17,396 nt of DNA from positions 1 through 17,396 of the forward strand of contig JBEIHF010000029.1 in NCBI GenBank assembly GCA_040381535.1. The letters run 5' to 3'. This DNA is from Micavibrio_A sp040381535 (GTDB lineage Bacteria; Pseudomonadota; Alphaproteobacteria; Micavibrionales; Micavibrionaceae). The position numbers were made by a program, and so were the translations under genes. Of the stretch, positions 13,270 through 17,396 are shown one piece after another. Position 1 is the first letter of the stretch. The number at the start of each line of letters is the position of its first letter. Below the pieces are notes generated by a model, which saw only the letters and a program-made list of their open reading frames with translations, was not told the origin of the DNA and searched no databases.

Positions 13270-14463
13270 ATGGCCGTTGTAAATATCAAAGAAAGATATC
13301 TGAACGTTAAATTTTCGGAAGCATTATCGCCCGAAGATAAAGCCGCAGCGCAAGCTGCGGCGTTCTTTGAAAATCTGTATCCGATGATAACGCCGGTCAC
13401 TATGAAACAACTGCCGCCAGAGTTTTTCAATCTCCGCCGCGCCGCTCGTATCATCGGCAGACAAGAAGGCTTCCCCAAAGAAGATCAGGAAACCAAAGGC
13501 CTTGCGCTTTTGATGGAAAAACCCATTAAGCTTTTGGATATCTTTGAAATCAAACCTTCCAAAGAATGGAAAAATGATAAAAAGCACAGAAAACAAACTG
13601 CAGATACGGAGCCTGGCTTTTCCCTTGATGATGAACAACTGAGATCTTCCCTGAAATCTTTTTATGCCGAGTATCATCGACCGCCGAAATTAAGCGACGC
13701 GCATGCACATCTTCCCATCGGCAGCATGCCTTGGGGTGATATTAAACGCGAACGTCAGGAAAAGGGCCTCAGCACCTTTGCAAAACTTTACGAGAAAATT
13801 CAGAATGAAGACAAAAACGCAGCGCTTGCCGCAAAAAGAGCGGAAGTAAAAGCGCACTGCCATATCCCGCACCCTGATCAACCAAAGCAGTCTGCACCTT
13901 CACCTACAGGCATTGCCCAAGACGTGGAAGAAAAAAAGGACGAGAAGAGAGATCTTACAGATCAGGAAGCATATCAAGCCGTTTGCAGGCATTTTTATAT
14001 TAAAGACAAAGTGCCCAACGCGAATTCGGCGTATGTCGGCCTTCCCGAAGATAGCTATGCGTGGTCCAGTGTCGCGACGAAACTGCTCTATCGTTTCGGA
14101 TCTATCGAAGTTTTCGTAGCCGATTATGAATTGAATAATCCGCAAGAAAAACCTTTACCCATTCCCGTCAAAGGCCCCGTCATTTATGCCAGCGAAGTTT
14201 TTAACGCGGTGGTCAACGGGTTAAACAAGGATGGAAAAATTCCGCTTTCTATCGGAAAATATAGAACGATAGATATAGATGAATCATTCGCACGCGACCG
14301 CGTGTTGTTAGTGGAATCGCTCATCAGGCATGATGCGGAAAAACCCACTAGTCTCTTGAAATTTGCCCTTGCTGCAGGTCTTGTCATAGAAAAGGGCGAG
14401 GAAATCATCCCCGCCCCTGATCATCGTCTTATAAAGTGGGCCCCTACGCAGCAGCCGACTTAG
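13270..14463 (+). CDS. Modular hypothetical protein C (third paralog, two W-modules)
   Basis: 397 residues, starting seven bases after gene B, with no clear Shine-Dalgarno sequence, so it is probably translationally coupled. The N-terminal domain (about 1-95) shares the LPPEFFN motif with B. W-module 1 is at 121-176 (LRSSLKSFYAEYHRPP, then SMPWGDIKRERQEKG). A charged linker (about 180-228) follows, and W-module 2 is at 232-288 (AVCRHFYIKDKVPN, then SYAWSSVATKLLYRFG). The C-terminal domain is at about 307-390 (VFNAVVNGLNKDGKIP, then LLKFALAAGLVIEKGEE, ending IIPAP as in A). Probably cytoplasmic. The TAG stop lies inside the convergent acnA gene: the last 20 bases overlap it, so there is no room for a terminator between them. 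Confidence 0.8.
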   Translation: MAVVNIKERYLNVKFSEALSPEDKAAAQAAAFFENLYPMITPVTMKQLPPEFFNLRRAARIIGRQEGFPKEDQETKGLALLMEKPIKLLDIFEIKPSKEWKNDKKHRKQTADTEPGFSLDDEQLRSSLKSFYAEYHRPPKLSDAHAHLPIGSMPWGDIKRERQEKGLSTFAKLYEKIQNEDKNAALAAKRAEVKAHCHIPHPDQPKQSAPSPTGIAQDVEEKKDEKRDLTDQEAYQAVCRHFYIKDKVPNANSAYVGLPEDSYAWSSVATKLLYRFGSIEVFVADYELNNPQEKPLPIPVKGPVIYASEVFNAVVNGLNKDGKIPLSIGKYRTIDIDESFARDRVLLVESLIRHDAEKPTSLLKFALAAGLVIEKGEEIIPAPDHRLIKWAPTQQPT

Positions 14464-17119
14464 CGGATACCAAATCACGCAGAACGTAATGGAGAATGCC
14501 GCCGTTGCGGTAATATTCCACTTCGTCCACCGTATCGATACGGCACAGAAGCTTTACATCCTGTTTCGATCCGTCTTTGCGCGTGATGGTCAGCGTGACA
14601 TCCTGCAGCGGTTTCAAATCGCCTTCGACGCCCGTGATATCGAATTGTTCGGAACCATCGAGTTTTAAATCATGGCGCGTCATGCCGTCTTTGAAGACGA
14701 GCGGGAGAACACCCATACCGACGAGGTTCGAGCGGTGGATGCGTTCAAAGCTTTCCGCGATAACGGCTTTGACACCCAAAAGTGTCGTGCCTTTCGCGGC
14801 CCAGTCGCGCGATGATCCCGTGCCATATTCTTTACCCGCGATAACAACCAGCGGCGTGCCTTCGGCCTGCCATTTCATACAAGCGTCATAGAACGGCATT
14901 TCTTCGCCCTTAAAGCGCGTAAAGCCGCCTTCCTTGCCGCCCAACATTTCGTTTTTGATACGGATGTTGGCGAACGTGCCGCGCATCATCACTTCGTGGT
15001 TTCCGCGGCGTGCGCCGTAGGAGTTGAAGTCGATGGGTTGTACGCCGTTTTCAATGAGGTATTTACCGGCAGGAGAATCCTTCTTGATCGAGCCTGCGGG
15101 AGAAATATGGTCCGTCGTGATGGAATCACCAAACAAAGCCATCAGGCTTGCGCCTTTGATGTTGGTAACCGCTTTGGGTTTTTGCATCATGCCTTCGAAA
15201 TACGGCGGGTTTTGCACGTATGTGGACGTTTTGTCCCAGCTGTATGTTTCCGAAGACGCGTTACCTTTGATGTCTTGCCATTCTTTGGGGCCAAGGAACA
15301 CGTTGGAATAACGCGATTTGAACATTTCCGGCCTCAGGCAGAATTCAACCATGTCGTTGATTTCTTTGTTCGTCGGCCAGATGTTTTTTAAGTATACGGG
15401 TTTGCCATCCTTGCCGGTGCCGAGCGGATCAGTGAACAGATTGATTTTCATCGAACCTGCAAGCGCATAGGCAACAACCAGCGGCGGAGAAGCCAAATAG
15501 TTCGCTTTCACGTGTGGGTTGATACGGCCTTCGAAGTTTCTGTTACCAGACAAAACGCCTGCAACCGTGAGGTCGCCTGCGGTCACAGCATTCGCAATGT
15601 TTTCAGGCAAGGGACCGGAGTTACCGATACAGGTCGTACAACCATATCCAACCAAATTAAAGCCAATGGCATCAAGGTGTTTGGAAAGATCTGCTTTGTT
15701 CAGATAGTCCGTAACCACCTGCGAGCCCGGTGCCAGAGATGTTTTTACCCAAGGCTTAGAATTCAAGCCAAGCTCGTGCGCCTTTTTGGCGACGAGACCG
15801 GCCGCGACCATAACGGACGGGTTCGATGTGTTTGTGCAGGATGTAATGGCGGCAATCGTTACCGCGCCATCTTCAAGAGAATAATCCGTGCCTTCGACAG
15901 GAATGGATTTACCGGATACCTCCAGCGTCGCGAAATTCGGCGCTGCATCTTTCAACAAAATTCTGTCCTGCGGGCGTTTTGGACCGGCGATGCTTGGCTC
16001 CACTTCGGACAAATCCAATGCCAGCGTATCGGTAAAGATCGGTTCATGGCCGTTTGTTCTCCACATGCCTTGTTCTTTGGCGTAAGCCTCAACAAGTTTG
16101 CAGCGCGCTTCGTCGCGGCCCGTGAATCTCAAATAACGAATGGTTTCTTCGTCGATCGGGAAGAATCCGCAAGTAGCGCCGTATTCGGGCGCCATATTGG
16201 CGATCGTCGCGCGGTCGGCCAGAGACATATGTTCCAAACCGTCGCCGTAGAATTCGACGAATTTATTGACCACGCCTTTTTTGCGCAACATCTGTGTTAC
16301 CATCAACACTAAGTCGGTTGCGGTTGTGCCTTCTTTCATGCGGCCCGTGATTTTGAATCCGATAACTTCGGGGATCAGCATAGATACAGGCTGGCCCAGC
16401 ATAGCGGCTTCGGCTTCGATACCGCCGACGCCCCAACCCAATACGGCAAGACCGTTGATCATCGTGGTGTGCGAGTCCGTACCCACCAATGTGTCGGGGA
16501 AGGCTACTTCTTTGCCCAGTTGATCTTTTTCAACCCAGACCGTCTGGCCTAGATATTCCAAGTTCACTTGGTGACAGATACCCGTTCCTGGCGGCACAAC
16601 ACGGAAGTTGTTGAAGGCTTTCTGGCCCCAGCGCAAAAACTGGTAGCGTTCTATATTCTGTTTGAATTCTTCGATCACGTTGTTCTGAAACGCGACGGGC
16701 GATCCAAATTCGTTGACCATGACGGAGTGGTCGATGACAAGGTCAACGGCGCACAAAGGATTGATTTTTTCTGCATCGCCGCCCAAGGCAACGGTGGCTT
16801 CTCGCATGGCGGCCAAATCGACGACAGCAGGAACGCCTGTAAAATCCTGCATCAGTACGCGAGCGGGACGGTAAGCAATCTCCTTGTCGGATTTTCGCAT
16901 CAATTGCCAATCGATTATGGCTTTGACATCGTCCGTGGAAACGGAGCGGCCATCTTCAAATCTCAAAAGATTTTCCAAGAGCACTTTCAAAGTGAAAGGC
17001 AGTTTCGAAATATCGCCCAACTGTTTCTCCGCCGCTTTGAGGGAGAAGATGTCGTAGCTTTTTCCATCGACTTTGAGCGTCTGACGGGTTTTGAGCGTAT
17101 CGTGACCGGTGCGTGCCAT
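14444..17119 (-). CDS. acnA: Aconitate hydratase A (aconitase, AcnA/IRP1 type)
   Basis: Aconitase converts citrate to isocitrate in the TCA cycle, with a 4Fe-4S cluster. The three cluster cysteines are present at about residues 428 (SCTN), 494 and 497 (GCTTC), the same 66 and 3 spacing as in E. coli AcnA. Other family motifs: DHSVMVNEFG, GTDSHTTMINGL, SYGARRGNHEVM and GKEYGTGSSRDWAAKG. The length from ATG 17119 is 891 residues, normal for AcnA. I chose this start (MARTGHDTL) because AAAGG lies seven bases upstream. A frame open to 17194 would add 25 residues without family support. The stop TAG (14444-14446) lies inside the end of the convergent paralog C gene. The protein looks complete and functional. 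Confidence 0.97.
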   Translation of the reverse strand: MARTGHDTLKTRQTLKVDGKSYDIFSLKAAEKQLGDISKLPFTLKVLLENLLRFEDGRSVSTDDVKAIIDWQLMRKSDKEIAYRPARVLMQDFTGVPAVVDLAAMREATVALGGDAEKINPLCAVDLVIDHSVMVNEFGSPVAFQNNVIEEFKQNIERYQFLRWGQKAFNNFRVVPPGTGICHQVNLEYLGQTVWVEKDQLGKEVAFPDTLVGTDSHTTMINGLAVLGWGVGGIEAEAAMLGQPVSMLIPEVIGFKITGRMKEGTTATDLVLMVTQMLRKKGVVNKFVEFYGDGLEHMSLADRATIANMAPEYGATCGFFPIDEETIRYLRFTGRDEARCKLVEAYAKEQGMWRTNGHEPIFTDTLALDLSEVEPSIAGPKRPQDRILLKDAAPNFATLEVSGKSIPVEGTDYSLEDGAVTIAAITSCTNTSNPSVMVAAGLVAKKAHELGLNSKPWVKTSLAPGSQVVTDYLNKADLSKHLDAIGFNLVGYGCTTCIGNSGPLPENIANAVTAGDLTVAGVLSGNRNFEGRINPHVKANYLASPPLVVAYALAGSMKINLFTDPLGTGKDGKPVYLKNIWPTNKEINDMVEFCLRPEMFKSRYSNVFLGPKEWQDIKGNASSETYSWDKTSTYVQNPPYFEGMMQKPKAVTNIKGASLMALFGDSITTDHISPAGSIKKDSPAGKYLIENGVQPIDFNSYGARRGNHEVMMRGTFANIRIKNEMLGGKEGGFTRFKGEEMPFYDACMKWQAEGTPLVVIAGKEYGTGSSRDWAAKGTTLLGVKAVIAESFERIHRSNLVGMGVLPLVFKDGMTRHDLKLDGSEQFDITGVEGDLKPLQDVTLTITRKDGSKQDVKLLCRIDTVDEVEYYRNGGILHYVLRDLVSAKSAAA

Positions 17120-17326
17120 GGGAATACCTTTGTTGAGAATCGTTCTTATCTGGTTGAATTGATTGAATAAACGCGAACGCGACGAAGCATTCAAAGTCTA
17201 TCATGGGGTGGGATTGGATAAAAAGTGGTTAATACCACCGTGCCCGCAAAAGATTTTCGGACAAATACCCCCGTTTCGCCCCGTCCTGTCCCAATTTACG
17301 CCACATTTGGGGGGCATCCTTGAACT

Positions 17327-17385
17327 GTAACCGAAACATTCCTCCTTCTCCTGTCAGTTTCCAATTCGGTTACCAAAAACCGTTA
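17327..17385. promoter_or_regulatory. Repeated GTAAC half sites upstream of acnA
   Basis: GTAACCGAA (17327-17335) and TTCGGTTAC (17365-17373) are exact inverted arms 29 bases apart. A third, near-identical half site (CCGTTAC, 17379-17385) repeats the second one (CGGTTAC, 17367) 12 bases on. This could be an operator for acnA or for a gene beyond the window edge. No regulator is identified. Confidence 0.35.
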
Positions 17386-17396
17386 CATATTCACAC

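Noticed and set aside
15512..16312. A 266-codon plus-strand frame opposite acnA
   Set aside because: acnA is certain from its motifs. The opposite frame is a shadow of it, rich in C, R and F without any motif.

Overview
The window looks like chromosomal DNA of an alphaproteobacterium with a balanced GC content. The pointers are an alpha-type aconitase A, a CheZ-type phosphatase, PrmB, and an HU protein with a lysine/alanine-rich tail. Several of the unrecognised proteins would fit a little-studied lineage such as the Micavibrio group, but that placement is inference and cannot be proved from this stretch. No insertion sequence, prophage, CRISPR array, rRNA or tRNA was seen.

Layout. Positions 1-3206 hold five small unrecognised genes, four of them cell-envelope type. 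These are a soluble or membrane-associated protein (4-591), a minus-strand lipoprotein (662-1180), a plus-strand lipoprotein (1305-1826), and two membrane-anchored proteins with one and two SH3-like segments (1893-2414 and 2433-3206). Next is lepA (3269-5101), whose ribosome binding site can be locked in a GC hairpin. A 395-base gap with several strong hairpins follows, and then a DUF4114 protein (5497-6522) with its own terminator. A tailed HU gene (minus strand, 6660-7079) and prmB (7266-8210) diverge from one intergenic region. A small minus-strand gene (8214-8561) with a promoter arrangement typical of leaderless mRNA converges on prmB.

The region 8690-10840 carries cheZ, a 112-codon gene and a 319-codon gene of unknown role. 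The cheZ reading frame continues upstream of its first ATG through an in-frame TAG. The restored length would be about 211 residues, close to the usual CheZ size, so cheZ here may be broken by one base change.

The most unusual part is 10915-14463: three tandem same-strand genes, 14 and 7 bases apart, encoding proteins of about 482, 287 and 397 residues that I do not recognise. They share a module of roughly 55-60 residues with a central P, a conserved W and an RG-like turn, present once, once and twice. They also share a related C-terminal domain. The second and third share an N-terminal LPxEFFN motif. This looks like an expanding paralogous family in one transcription unit, and is the best candidate here for an undescribed system. 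The last gene overlaps the end of the convergent aconitase gene acnA (14444-17119, minus) by 20 bases. The 200 bases upstream of acnA hold repeated GTAAC-type half sites that could be operators.
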